Below are positions 21,539 through 36,005 of a stretch of DNA of 47,500 bases, piece by piece. Made by a program: the position numbers and the translations under genes. Source of the DNA: Neocallimastix lanati (nom. inval.) (Eukaryota > Neocallimastigomycota > Neocallimastigomycetes > Neocallimastigales > Neocallimastigaceae); NCBI GenBank assembly GCA_016946835.1, contig JACVTC010000038.1:227501-275000 (forward strand), read 5' to 3'. Below the pieces are notes generated by a model. It did no database searches. It had not been told where the DNA came from and worked only from the letters and a program-made list of their open reading frames with translations. Positions within the stretch are counted from its first letter, which is position 1. Each line of letters opens with the position of its first letter.

Positions 21539-23376
21539 TTATTCTACTTGTCTCATTGGATGAGATGGTTGATTATCATATACTGGTATACGTGGATAAC
21601 CATCATCATCTATAGTATCAGTTGGCATATATGTATTATGTGATGGTAAAGTAACATTATTATTATGACCTCCTCTCATTTTAGTAACAGAACGTTTTAA
21701 ACCATTCTTAACATGAGTAAAAGCTTCTGGGAAACTTTTCTTTAATTCTTCATATTTGTTTGGGTTCTTCTTTTTCATGAATGCTAAACCAGCACCACCA
21801 GCACCAAGACAAGTAAGAGCTGTAATTACACCAACAGTGGCACCAGTGTTACCACCTTCTTCTTCATATATTTCATTATCAATTGGAACTTCACGGTTGT
21901 TGCTGTCAACAATTGGATCTGATGATACAGGTTGTTGGTTAATAATATCTGGTGACTCACTTGGAGTATTATTTTCGTTAATAATAACTGGTGAATCACT
22001 TGGAGTAGTATTTTCGGTTGGTAAATCATTATTGGTATCATTACTCTTGTCATTATCAACAATATCTGGAATATGTTCATTAACTGGTGGGGTAATGTTA
22101 TCTGATGAATCACTACCAGTTGAATTATCTTTTGAACTGTTATCATTATTATCATTGTTTCCTGAAGTATTAGATGGTGATGGAGCAGTAGTTTTGGTAG
22201 TAGAAGTAGTTGGTTTCTTATAAATTATAGTAGTAATTACCTTTTTTTCATTAGTAGTAGTAGTAGTCACCTTTTGTACAGTAGTAGTGCTAATTCTTGT
22301 AGTTACTGAAGTTACCTTCTTAGAAGTAGTAATTACTTTTCTAGAAGTAGTCTTCTTATTAGTATTTTCATTGTCATTACCTCCACTTTCACGAGAAATA
22401 GAGAAAACTCCAGAAGAAGAACCATTTGAAGCAATTTTACGAGCAGCTACCTTAAAAGCAGAAATAAATGAACTACTAGATAAATTATATGAGGAAGCAA
22501 CTTTACTAACAGAATTATAATATGGACCCTTAATTAAACTACCAGAGCGATCGTAAATACCCCAAATAATTTCACTCTTACCAACAGATTCATCTGTTAA
22601 AGTAGTGAAGGCTTTCTTTGATAAATCTACGTGATAAGTTGGACAATCACTACATGAATCGACAATTTTGGCTCTAACTATTCATTTTAATTCATTTTTT
22701 ATATTGTAACATTATTAAATATTATATATGTATTTTAGTATTATTTGTATCGTTTTTTTTTTTTTTTGTTTGTTTGTTTGTTTGTTTAATAATAATTTTA
22801 TTATTTATTTATTTTAAAATTTAAAATAAAATTTTGATTTTTAATATTTAATAAATATTTTGTTTTATAATTATTATTTAATTAAAATATATATTTTATT
22901 TTTCGTTAATACATAATTATATTAAAATTTATTTTCAATTAAAAAATATATTTATTTGATGGAATTATTTTATTATTATTGCAAAGGACTAACCCTATTC
23001 CATCATTATCAAATAATTATTTATGTTTTTATTAGATTTACCTAATTTTTTAGCGTCGGCTTTAGTTTCCATAACTACAACATATTTATCACAGTAATCT
23101 TTACCCATTTTAGTACTCTATAATTATTAAATATTTTTATTAAATATTTAATTAATTTAATCAATTTTCAATTATTATAAAATATATATATATCCAAAAT
23201 AATTATACAAAAATATTTACCAAAGCAGCAAAATATTCAGTATCAATTTCTTTTCCACATGAAGGATTTTTTTGAGTTTCACATTCATCTGGACAACCAT
23301 AAAATGTCATTTTATTACTGGCAAATACAGTAACAGTTAATAATAAAACTGAAATTAAAAATTTGGATAAAAACAT
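21539..23376 (-). CDS. Expansin-like DPBB protein with Thr/Ser stalk and membrane anchor
   Basis: Three exons on the minus strand: 23376-23221, 23117-23042 and 22677-21539. They join in frame to 456 residues, with GTAAAT donors and TAG acceptors. Residues 1-18 are a signal peptide (MFLSKFLISVLLLTVTVFA). A cysteine-containing double-psi beta-barrel follows: TFYGCPDECETQKNPSCGK, DYFAAL-type text at the exon 1/2 join (EYFAALSTKMG), then AKIVDSCSDCPTYHVDLSKKAF and IIWGIYD, as in expansin/barwin folds, where VDSC..C and the DLS/AF segment line the groove. A long Thr/Ser/Asn/Asp-rich linker leads to one transmembrane helix (GVITALTCLGAGGAGLAFM), KKK, and a roughly 70-residue cytosolic tail. No C-terminal expansin CBM is present. 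By family it would bind or loosen wall polysaccharides while held at the cell surface. Activity is inferred, the fold call is confident, and exon joins are checked by phase only. Confidence 0.88.
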
Positions 23377-23992
23377 TTTTTTTAAACTTTAAAGGTAAAT
23401 AATATTATGAAATAATATATGTAATTTTGATATTTGAATAATTAATTTAAATACGAATACTTTAATATATATATATAAATTTAAAAATACTTTCTTTATT
23501 TATTATATCTTCTATAAAAATATAAAAATGATTATTTTATTATTATAATTCCTATTGTAATATCTATATAGATCTATCCTTTATAATTGATTTAAACAAA
23601 ATAAAATAAATTCGAGAAACAATTAATATATGTTTATTGGAATAATTTTTAATATTTATATTTTTATGTAAAAAAAATATATATATATATAAAATATTAA
23701 TATTAAATTTAATAAATAAAATTAAATCCATATCATTACAAATAATTAATAATAATTTTATAATATATTCAAATACATTATATAATAAATAATTAATATA
23801 TTGAATATTTATTTATTAAAATATTATATGTATTAACACAATGTGTTATCATTAAAGATATTTATTTTATATATTAAATATATATTAAAGTTATCTATAT
23901 AAAAATATATTGAATAAAATTTAAATGAATAAACATATTCATTAAAATTTATAATATTGTTATTTTATTATTAACGAAATTATATTTAATCA

Positions 23993-24000
23993 ATAAATAA

Positions 24001-24044
<44 letters not shown>

Positions 24045-24063
24045 AAATAATAAATAAATAAAT
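23993..24063. repeat. AAAT tetranucleotide tract
   Basis: Runs of AAATAAAT, with a switch to AATAAATAA units at the right end. Simple sequence only. Confidence 0.9.
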
Positions 24064-25373
24064 AATTAATAATAAATAATAAATAGTAAATAATAGATAA
24101 TAGATAATAGATAATGGATAATAAATAATAATATACTATATACACATAAGAATAAAAGAATATATTATTAATATTAAAATTTTTACAATTATGATTCTTA
24201 TATTTAAACAATATATTTATTTATTTCGTTTATTTTTTTTCTCCTCTAGTTAAACACAAATTTCCTAATTTTTGTGTTTTAATTTCTTTTTTATTATTAG
24301 CATTAAATGCGCCTTTTTTTTCTTTTTTTTTCTTTTTTTGTAAATAAATAAATTAATTAATAAATAAATTTTTTTCTTTTTTAATTAATATTTGTAGATT
24401 TGTATACATTACTATAGATTAATTATAATTAATGTATGGCTTGTTAACAAAATATTATAATAATGTATATTTTAAATTAATAATTAAATAATAAATGCTT
24501 TAATACTTTTATAATTAATTATATATTGATTAATTATATATTGATTTTTTTATTGTATTAAAAAAAAAAAAAAAAGAAATTTATATAAAAGAAACTCATT
24601 CTCATATCAGTTCTTTAGCCAATAATATTTTATTTATTATTTCAAACATTAATTATTGATTACAAGAAAGCATTAATATATTACAGTTTACATTTTTAAT
24701 AATTGAATTCAAAATTCAATAATCAAATATATTATTAATTAATTAATAATATATAATATAATTAGTAGATGAATTGATTATTTTTAAAAAATTATTTATT
24801 AAAGTTTTATATTCCAACGGAATACTTAAATATTATATACAATGTGTATATAATATAAACATTGTATATAATTTAATATATATTAATAAATAGTTAAAAT
24901 TAAAATAATAAATAAAATTATTTAATAAATAATATATACTAATATATCAATATAGCATTTATTGTAATACATATCTTGTTACAACGAATATTAATATTTT
25001 ATCTCAAAATTATTAAAAAATGCAAAAAAAAAATAAAAAAAAAACTATAATAATAAAATTAATAAAATAATATATTAATGAGATTGGTTGTACAATTACA
25101 AAAAAATCAAATTTTTACAGAAAAATTTTATACTATTTTTAATAGAATCAATAAATATATATATATATTTTTTTCTTTGATATTAATTAATAAAAACTTT
25201 AATATTATTATTATTTTATATTATATAATAGAAGCCATATTAATATCATATATGTCATAAATATAATTTATATTTTTTTTTACATAATATTATATTTGAT
25301 AATTTGTAACCTTTATAGTATATAATTAAATAAATAATATAATTAAGTTAATTTAAGAGTAAACTTTATAAAA

Positions 25374-25608
<235 letters not shown>

Positions 25609-25959
25609 GATAACTACATAATAATTATAATATATTTATTTATAATATTTTATATATTTATTTATTGTATTTTATATTTATGTTTTATGTAAATTAATTT
25701 ATATAACAATCCTATTAAATATTTTGTGTAACTTGTATATATGTAGCAAGTGTACTCCACGTGATATATGTTCTGTATAAAATATTATAAATGTACTATC
25801 CAAACAATATATTAATAATTATTTGATGTTTTATGTCATAATCTAAAAAAAAGTTTATCATATTTTTTAGTATATCTATTCAAAAATAATATTAAAAATT
25901 TTGTTATCCTATATTAGTTTATATTTAATAGTACTGGATAATTGAGAATTATTGTTGGA

Positions 25960-26285
25960 TAAAAAATAATCAATAGCTGCCCTACTTTTTTTTTATTAAT
26001 GATAATGTTTTTGCTCAATCGCACAGATAAACACTTAATTTCCAGATTTATCAATAATGTTAACATTTAATCTACTTTTGATAAAGTTATATTAATATTT
26101 TTTTGTCAAATTCACTATTAATTTTTGATAATAAAAGGAAATGTTATTTCTCATATCAAATTAAGTTCATTTAATGATTTATTTATGATTAATTGATATT
26201 ATATTTGAAATATCATTATTATACTTAGAGATTGAAAAATTGAATATTAATTTACCATTTTTGTCTTTATAATTGCTATCAAACT
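25960..26285 (-). pseudogene. Possible ankyrin-repeat gene relic
   Basis: The minus strand reads NYKDKNGKLIFNFSISK near 26250-26280 and NVNIIDKSGN, stop, VFICAIEQKHYH near 26010-26070. Both resemble the ankyrin consensus (N-V-N-x-x-D-x-x-G-x-T-x-L-x-x-A-I). Several stops and frame changes separate them, and AAIDYFL-like text follows near 25970. The region is less A/T-biased than its surroundings. The match is short, so this is tentative. Confidence 0.45.
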
Positions 26286-26359
26286 TATCAGTTATTATTA
26301 TTATTTTTTTTTAATTCGAATTTAGATATCTTCATAGTCTAATTATCTTAAAGATAATT

Positions 26360-26403
<44 letters not shown>

Positions 26404-26932
26404 ACTTTATGACACTTAATTTATAAAAAAGAATAATTACATTAGTTGGAATTTTAATACTTTTCCTACGAAAATATATATATATATATACTCTTAATTT
26501 TAAAGGTCAAAATAATAATTTTCATTTATGTCAAAAAAAAAAATTATTGACAATCCATAATTTTAATTCCTAATGAATTCATTTCTAGCATAATTGTATA
26601 TTTTACTTTTTTATCCTTATTTACCGAATATTGTTAATAGAAAGGATGAGTTAATTAAATAGTAATATCAATTATATTAATAAGTTTTAATATAACAATT
26701 TTTAAATATAAAGAAACAATTTCATAAAAATTTTTTATTTTAATGATAGTATAATGACTTCAGGCTAAATATAAATTAATCAATAAATATACTATATATA
26801 ATTGAACTTGTTCATAAATAATAAAAAAAAAAAAAAATAAGAGTAATATTACTTAAGAAAATTTACTATTGAATTTTATTGAAGATAAAAAAGAACAATA
26901 AACTTCTAATAAATGTAACAAATCAAATGTTT

Positions 26933-26981
<49 letters not shown>

Positions 26982-27254
26982 TACTTGAATCATTACAATT
27001 ATATTAATATATAAATTTTTATGAAATACAATATAAAATTTTCATATACAATTTTAAATAATTCGAAATTTCATATATATAATATAAACATTTATTTTTT
27101 TTTATTTTTATTATTTTATTTTATTTTATTTTTATTTTTAATTTTTTATTTTTTATTTTTTATTTTGTATTTTGTATTTTGTATTTTTTATTTATTATTT
27201 CTTATTTCTTATTTCTTATTTCTAATTTTTAAATTCAAATAATGTTCTTTTTCC

Positions 27255-27257
<3 letters not shown>

Positions 27258-27329
<72 letters not shown>
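27258..27329. repeat. TTA microsatellite, 24 units
   Basis: An uninterrupted TTA array of 72 bases, following a TTTTTA/TTTTGTA-rich low-complexity tract (27095-27230). Confidence 0.95.
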
Positions 27330-27330
<1 letters not shown>

Positions 27331-27781
27331 AAAGTTTTCTTAATACTTTTAAATAATTTATATTAAAATTTATACAAATATAAATTATAAAAAAAAAAAT
27401 TAATAGTAAATTCGTATTAATATTTATTTTTATTTCTTTTATTAATAAAATATATATTTTTTATATTTATATTTTTTCAAATTAAATATCTACATATATA
27501 TATATTATTATTACTATTTATTATTATTCATTATTATTATTAAAAAATTAAAAGTATATTTGTGATGATCGATGTATTGTATAAAAAATTAAATTATGAT
27601 AAAGAAAATAAAGGAATAAATAATATTAGATGTTCGCATTAATGAGAAAAAAATAAAATAAAATAAAATAAATAAAAATAAAAATAAATAAAAAAAAAAA
27701 TTTACTCGGTCCTTTAAATTTTTTTTTTTTTTTATTTAACTTTATTTTATTTTATTTTTAATTTTATTTATATATATATGT

Positions 27782-28330
27782 TTAGACTAATTTAACTTTT
27801 CCATAGGCACAAGCAATTTCTTGTTGGTCTGGTTCAGTAGCATAAGCGTCAGCCTTATAGGTACCTCGAGGAATATAAGAATAAATATTGGTTTCATAGG
27901 TAGCATAGACTTCACCACGTTTCATTGGACATTCAACAAGTTCACAAAGGTCTAAATCATCTCTATATATTAAAAGTGAACCATATTTTATTGAAATCTT
28001 TAAACGACTGCCAACTTCAATATCACGAAGTAAGAAACCTAAAAGTTCAATTTTAACTTTTTTACCACGCTTTGGTGGGTCTGGTTGAAGACGAATTTCA
28101 TCAATAAGTAAAACGCTATCTGCAGATGAACATGAAAACCATTCTACAGTAGTATCTGTATCTAAATCGTCATTGTTATGACCATTACCTATTATCTTTT
28201 TTTGTATTGGTCTATTCTTATCTTTAATCAATGAGTCATTTTTATCAATAACAATCTGACCTTTATTTGAAATACTAATTACAACTGATAATGAAAATAT
28301 TAAAATGGTAATGAAAAAGAATAACTTCAT
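27782..28330 (-). CDS. Secreted ML-domain (NPC2-like / PG-PI transfer) lipid-binding protein
   Basis: A single-exon gene of 182 residues. Residues 1 to about 20 are a signal peptide (MKLFFFITILIFSLSVVISI), followed by a charged propeptide-like stretch to about 62. The ML domain then runs to the end: WFSCSS, LQPDPPKRGKKVKIELLGFL, IEVGSRLKISIKYG, then DLCELVECPMKRGEVY, IPRGTYKADAYATE and IACAYGKVKL. Cysteines occur in the family pattern (first strand, DLC, ECP, IAC). Known family members bind sterols or phospholipids in a beta-sandwich pocket, in the secretory or vacuolar lumen. It lies alone, on the same strand as the coiled-coil gene 2.8 kb upstream. The start is the only ATG giving the signal peptide. 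Ligand is not predictable. Confidence 0.9.
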   Translation of the reverse strand: MKLFFFITILIFSLSVVISISNKGQIVIDKNDSLIKDKNRPIQKKIIGNGHNNDDLDTDTTVEWFSCSSADSVLLIDEIRLQPDPPKRGKKVKIELLGFLLRDIEVGSRLKISIKYGSLLIYRDDLDLCELVECPMKRGEVYATYETNIYSYIPRGTYKADAYATEPDQQEIACAYGKVKLV

Positions 28331-29358
28331 TTCGTATCTTATATTATATTATGAGAAGCGATAACTATTGTTATTATTATTAATTACTATTTATTGTACC
28401 AAATTAGGATTTTTCCTTTTTTAGTTTTATCTTTTAAATTTATATTTTCTATATGTTTATATTATTTACTTTTTATTATTTTCAAAATAATAAATAAATA
28501 ATTTTTATAATCCTTATTCTCCTTATTAATTTAATAAATATATATTATATTTCTAATTTATTTTAATCTTTAAATTAGTTTTTTTGCTTCGGTTCTTACT
28601 TATTTTGATTTTTGATATTATTATAATATATATATTTATTTTAATTACTATTTTTATATAGTTTGAATTTTAATAAGGTACAATGAATAGTAAAATGTTT
28701 TTCTTTACTTTTTTTTTTTAATTTTAATAATTGTTGTTAACAATATTAAATTTCCAGAATATTAGTTTTCCTATATTAATTCATATTTTGTTTTAACTAT
28801 TTTATATTGTGAATTAAATAAAAAGGATATTTTGAAATTTATATTAAATCAATATTAAATTATACAATATATAATATACAATATATAAATAAAATAGAAA
28901 TAAAGACAATAAAAATTATAATAAAGAGATAAGTTAGTATTTATGAAATTTTGAAATTTAAAATATACAAATATATTAATTAAATTTTAAATATATAAAA
29001 TTGAAATAAAAAATAAAAATAATAAAAATAATAAAAATAATAAAAGAGGAAAAAAACATAACTAAATAAAAAAAAATAATTTGAAATTATTATAATTATT
29101 ATTTAATAATAAATTACAAAACTATATTATCAATAATTAATAATGACTTAAAAACATTATATATAAATAAATAAAAAGAATATATATATATATCTTACGT
29201 TATATATATATTATTAATTATTAATAATAATTTTTTGTTTTTTGTTTTTTGTTTTTGTTTTTGTTTTTTTATTTTCTTTTTTTTTTTTTAAATTGCCATT
29301 TATTGAAATTTTGTTAAATATATATATATATGTATATTTTCTCTAATATTTTTTAAAT

Positions 29359-29389
<31 letters not shown>

Positions 29390-30557
29390 GAAAAAAAAAA
29401 AACGTTTGTCAATAGGGGATTTTTTTTTTTTTTTTTTGTATTATATAATTTTTATTTAATATCTAAAACTTTAATTTTTTATGTCTTTACATAATTTTTA
29501 ATAATTATAAATTTTTTATTAAAAAATTTTATTTTATTTTATTTTAATTTTCTTTTTTTTTTTTTTTTTTTAATTATTTTTTATTTAAGCACTTTTCTTA
29601 TATAAAAATTATATAGATTCTTAATAATATTGTAGGTAAAAAATAACAATTTTAATACATGTTTACTCATTTACATATTCAATGAATATTTTTTTATTTA
29701 TTTTTATTTTTTTTTTATATATATTATTTTTTACATATTTAAAATTTTTATCTATAATAATTTAATTTATTATAGATAAATAAAAATTTTAAAACTAGCT
29801 AATATTAAAAAATTAACTAGTTTTGTTTTTATTATATAAATTTATATTTATATTTATAATTTATAATTAAAATTTATAATTATAATTTATATTTAAAATA
29901 AAAAAATTAATATTTAAAGTATATTATATAAATAAAAATATTAATATATATTTATATTTATAATATTAAAAATATATAAAAGAAATAATAATAATAAATT
30001 AACTTTTTTTTATTTTTTATATTTTTTATTATTTTTTTATATTTTAAAGTTTAATATTTTTAATAAATGTCAAATGATATTTAATATTAATTAAATTTTA
30101 ATTTCTTTCTTTTTTCATTTTTTTTTAAATACAATATAATAAAATATAATAAAAAATTATAAAATTATAAAATATATCTATATATAAAAAAAGATTTAAA
30201 GTTCCATTAGATTGATCTTTAATAATTTTTTTTTATTATTTCAATTTTTATTTTTATTTTTTTTTTTACTTTTGTAAATTATGATTATTTTCATTATATT
30301 ATTAAAAACAGTACTTTTTTGTAGTTTCTTTAAACAAAAAAAAAAAGACTGTTTAACTATTAAATAATTGAAAAATAGTAAAGATAAAAAAATAAAAAAA
30401 AAAAGTATACTATAAAATAATAATTAAAAAAAAAAAAAATTATTTTATATATATACATAAATATATATAAAATAATTATTAATTATATTGTTTTTACTAT
30501 ATTTAATTTTTTTTTTCTTTTAAGGGATAAAGTCTATGATAATAAAATATGCTTATT

Positions 30558-30607
<50 letters not shown>

Positions 30608-30838
30608 TTAAAAGTATTAAATATTATAAATGATAAAAATTTACATTTTTTTATATTAAGCTTTTCATTCTATTTTTTCTTTATCAATGAAATAGTACTT
30701 CTCTGATAATATTTAATAATATATTATATATTTATATACTTAACATAAATATTAAATATTATATTATATATAAAATATTGTAATATTTCATTTTTTTTTT
30801 TTTTAAAAAAAAAAAATAAAAAAATTATAAAACAAATA

Positions 30839-30870
<32 letters not shown>

Positions 30871-31139
30871 TAAAAAAAAAAATAAAAAGAAAAAAAGAAA
30901 AATTTTCTTTATTGTTATTATTATTATTATTATTATTTATTGTAACATTATTTTTGTTACTATTATAAATATTAGTGCTATTTAAATGAATTTTGCAAAT
31001 AAATAGGAATTTTTAATAAAATAAATTTAAATTAAATAATTTTAAAAAAAATTTTTTTAAAGTATATTTTATATATATTAAAATGGATATAGTTATATAT
31101 ATATATATATATTTTTATTTTAAATATGAAAATAAAAAA
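28331..31139. other. AT-rich intergenic DNA with hairpins
   Basis: No gene seen. It holds T- and A-runs (for example 29361-29389, and 30560-30604 with 45 A) and paired inverted repeats at 29741-29824 (own entry). An AAT/ATT-rich patch at 30840-30945 could itself pair. Confidence 0.6.
29741..29824. repeat. Two adjacent inverted repeats
   Basis: First hairpin, 29741-29790: AAAATTTTTATCTATAATAA faces its near-complement with a small bulge and a 6-base loop. Second hairpin, 29791-29824: arms AAAACTAG and CTAGTTTT, with inner TAAT/ATTA pairing. They lie about 1.3 kb downstream of the coiled-coil gene and 1.4 kb upstream of the ML gene. Confidence 0.75.
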
Positions 31140-31403
31140 TTATGTATTTAGGATAGAGTTTTTAGGCAAATCTTCTCTCATAATATTACATGCTTGTTGA
31201 AAAGCACCCATGAAATTAATAATATCTTCTTGCTATAAAATTCCAATTTTAATTTATATAATAATATGATAATTAAAATTAAAATATATTCATTTTATAA
31301 TATAAATATATATATATAAATATAAATTTACCTCAAGCTTGGTTAATGATTTCTCTATTATATTTTTGTATTTTTGAATGGTTTCAGATTTCTGTAATAA
31401 AAA

Positions 31404-31446
<43 letters not shown>

Positions 31447-31631
31447 GTTTTATTTTTTTTATTAATTTTACTAATTATGAATATATATATATATAAATAA
31501 TAATATAGATTAATACCTTATTTATTTCATTTAATAACTCAGACCTTTCTTTTTCATAGAGATGCTTTTCATTTTCAAGCTTTGATATGTATTCATTTAC
31601 ATCATTATTATCCTATATAAATATTTAAAAA

Positions 31632-31680
<49 letters not shown>

Positions 31681-32606
31681 AAAGTAAAAAGAAAATTAAT
31701 ATAAATTATTTAAAAATTAATTAAATAAAATATTATTTATGATAAGATTTTTACTTTTTGATTTTGTAGATAATTTGATTTTGAATTCTCTAATTGTTTT
31801 TCACTTGCACTAATAAATATAAATAAAATATATATAAAAATTATTATTGTTAATTATCATTACTAATATCAGTATTATCATCATCATTATTAATGATGAT
31901 GAAGGTTGATAATCATTATATTATTAATTATTATTTTTATGATTTATTTTTATTTTATTTTTTTTTTTTTTTTTTTTTTATTTTATTTTATTTATTTATT
32001 TATTTTATTTTATTTTATTTTAATTCTATTTAGAAAAATTAAAATATATTAAATATTTAATATTTACTTTAAACGATTAATTAATTCTTTGGCTGTTTCA
32101 TGAGCATTATCCCTTTCTCGTATTAATTGTTTTTCCAAATTAGTATATACTTTTACGTTATCTTTTAACATATCCCTATTTACACCTTTAAATGTTTTGG
32201 AATAATCTTCTATTATTCTAGCTTTATTTTCAAATTCACGTAATTGTTCATTATGACTTTTAATATTTGCCTATTTTACATTATATATACATATGTTTGA
32301 GTATATATATAAATATAATAAATATATAAATTTAGATTAAATAATTAAATACATATAATATATATATAATACATTATGAATTATATATTTATTATATATA
32401 TATATATTATAAATATATTTTAATAATTTACATTTAATCGATTAATTTCATTTTCTTTTTCATAAAGAGTATCTTTTAAATGTTTTTGATATTCAGTAGC
32501 TCTAGCAATTTTAGATTGATATGTAGTAAATTGACTTATACGCTTACTTAATTGATTTTGGAATTGATAGAATTTTTTATTTACAACATCTTGTTTTTTC
32601 CTTATT

Positions 32607-32647
<41 letters not shown>

Positions 32648-32730
32648 TGAAAAGTAAAATAAAATAAACATTTAATATTTATATATTATTTATAATATTA
32701 ATAATTAAAAAAAAATAAAATAAAATAAAA

Positions 32731-32783
<53 letters not shown>

Positions 32784-32835
32784 TAATAACAATGAAAAAA
32801 AAATTATAATTTTATTATTACTGTCTTTATTTTAT

Positions 32836-32877
<42 letters not shown>

Positions 32878-35122
32878 TTTTTAATACTTACTCTATCATA
32901 TCTTTACACTGTTCTTTCATTTCATCTATTAAATGATAGATATAATGATATATATTATTTAAACTTTCTAGCATACATTTTTTATAGGTCTTTAAATCAT
33001 TTGCTAAATCAAAATTCTAATTATATAAAATTTTGAAATCATTCATATATAAAAGTGTTAATTTTTTTTTTTTTTTTTAAGTTCATATGTAATTATACAT
33101 ATCTTTTATATATAAATAATAATATATATAATATAATATTATTATTACTCTTATTGGGCATTTAAGGTTTTCTGGTAACATATTTTGAATGGTAGCAAAG
33201 ATTTGATTTAATATTATATAATATTCTTCAAAATTTATATTGGGTCTTTCATTTTTAAGAGTCTTTTATTTAATAATAATAATAATAATAATTTTTATAT
33301 ATTATTATGTATAGTTGTTAGAATTTAAATAATTACAAATATACATATATATATATGTATATTTATGTAAATATATTTATAATAATATATACCTTTCTTA
33401 ATATAATAATTTGTTCATTCAATTGTTTTGATTCTTCTTGTAACATTCTATTCATATCATTCTATTATTATTTATTTTAAAAGAAAAAAAAATTGAAATT
33501 AGGACATTAATTAAATAGATTAATAATATGTTCTATATTAGAATTAATTTTAATAATTTTATTTTGATATTTACTATCTTTTTATACTTTGATTTTAAGG
33601 ATGAATTCTAAATAAATTTATATTTATAAATAATTATAAAAAAATTATATATATATATATATATATATTGTTAATTTTATAAATAATTTAATGAAATATA
33701 AATAAATTAATAAATAAATTATATATTTTTTATTTTATAAATCTGCATTTTGGTTTTTACCTCTTCTAATAATGTAACTTGTTGATTCTTTAATTCTTCA
33801 TAATTTTTAACTTCTTTTTCAAATTGACTCTTTAATACTGAAATCTCTAAAGATCTTTCTTTACTTTCTTTTCTAGCAGTTGAATATTGCTAATCATAAT
33901 AATGATGGAAAAAAAAAAAATAAACATATAAAATGATTAAAAAAAATTTTTAAAATAAAATATTATAAATAAAAATATAATATTAATATTAATATTAATA
34001 ATAATAAAATATAATAAGAATAAGAATAAGAATAAATGATAATAATAAAAGATAATAATTATATTAAATTCTTACATCATTTATAGATTTTATGCTTGTC
34101 TTAAGTTTACTATTTTCACATTCTATTTTTCGATATTCATTCCCAATGGTTTCTAATTTTACATTACCTTCTTGAATTCTTTGTTGTAAACTTTCAACTA
34201 GTGAATCAGGTTTCATACGAGTTAACTGTTTATTCATATTACCGATTTGACTACTCAGATTAGTTATTTGATTATTTTTATCTTGAATTTGTAAGAGGTA
34301 GGAATTAATTTTTTCTTTAAGATTTTTATTAATATTGGTAACTTGATCCATATTTCCCAGTACTACCTTATTTGTTTCTGTTAATTCATTATTATTCTTC
34401 TTTTCTTCTTCTAATTTTGAATTAATTTCTTTAATTTCTTTCTTTAACTATTGAAAAAAAGAGTATTAAAATTTAAATTAAAATTAAAATTAAAATTAAA
34501 ATAATAATAATAATAATTTTTTTTAATCATTATAATTTATTTATTGAAAAGAATATTTAAATTAAAATTAAAATTAAAATAATAATAATAATGATAATTT
34601 TTTTTAATCATTATAAATTATTAATTTATGAATAAAATTATTAAAAAAAAAATAATTATAATGAATTTATCATTATAACTAATTTACTATAAATATATAT
34701 CTATTCATTAATTTATCTTTAATTTATATATTTATATTACCTTGTCAATTTCATTTAATAATTCATTACAATGTTGATCGTTATCTTTAGCTTGGTTAAG
34801 TAAATATATAAATTGTTGAGTTAAATTACTGAAAACATCACTTAATACTGAACCACTCTTATTAAAGGTAATGGCAATATTACGAAGGGACGTAACTAAT
34901 TCTGGTACAGAATTAGAAATTATGGATGCTCCATCAACAGATTTATTATTCAAATTATTAGAAAAGTCTGATATAGTATTATAAAGTAATTGTATGGTCT
35001 AATATTTAATATATATATTAATATAATATTTTGTATTAAAATATAAAATAAATATAAAAATAAATAAAAAAAAGGAATATAAAAATAATTGAAAAAAAAT
35101 AAAAATAAAAATAAAAATAAAA

Positions 35123-35166
<44 letters not shown>

Positions 35167-35557
35167 AATATAAATTCTATAAAAATAAATATAAATTGTA
35201 ATTAAATATAATATGTATATATATATATATATTTGAATTTTAAATTTATATACCTCTGAATTTTGAATATCATAAATTTCATTTGATTTTTCATGAATTT
35301 TTACTTTTAGATTTTTATTTTCATCTAATAATTCATTAAAACTATCTTGTAAAGTTTTTAATTTACTTTGAGTTTCATTCATATCAGATCTTTGATTTTC
35401 ACTTTCTTTATTTAAATTTGTAATATTATTTTGAAGTTTCTTTATTTTTTCTTCATTATATTCAATTTGAGTCTTATAATCTTCAATATCCTAATGATAA
35501 CGATATAAAAATATTTAAATAATAAAATAATATTTATATAAGTAAATAGTATTTAGT

Positions 35558-35608
<51 letters not shown>

Positions 35609-35944
35609 TTATATTCATAAAGGATAATAATAATAACATTAATATTATTATTAATTATTATTAATTATTAATTATTAATTATTATTATTATCTTATTATT
35701 ATTAAATTAAAAAAAAAAATTAATATATTACATCTTTATATTTTTTATTTAATAATTGTTCATATTGTATATCTTGCTTATATTTCTCTTCTTGATTCTC
35801 TAATTTTGATTTTAACTCCTTATTCTCCAAAGTTAATTCATCCAATGTTTCTTGATATTTAATTTCATTCTAACATAATAATAACAACAATTATTATATA
35901 AAACATGCAATTTAAATTAATATATATTTTAATAATTAAATGTT

Positions 35945-36005
<61 letters not shown>

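Noticed and set aside
21756-22223. Plus-strand 155-codon frame
   Set aside because: Antisense shadow of the Thr/Ser/Asp-rich stalk of the DPBB gene, which has exon, signal-peptide and domain support on the minus strand.
25078-25260. 60-codon plus-strand frame
   Set aside because: Ile/Asn/Tyr/Phe text typical of chance frames in A/T DNA; no motif.
27021-27242. 73-codon plus-strand frame with a Phe/Leu-rich hydrophobic stretch
   Set aside because: It reads a TTTTA/TTTTGTA low-complexity tract; not a credible membrane protein.
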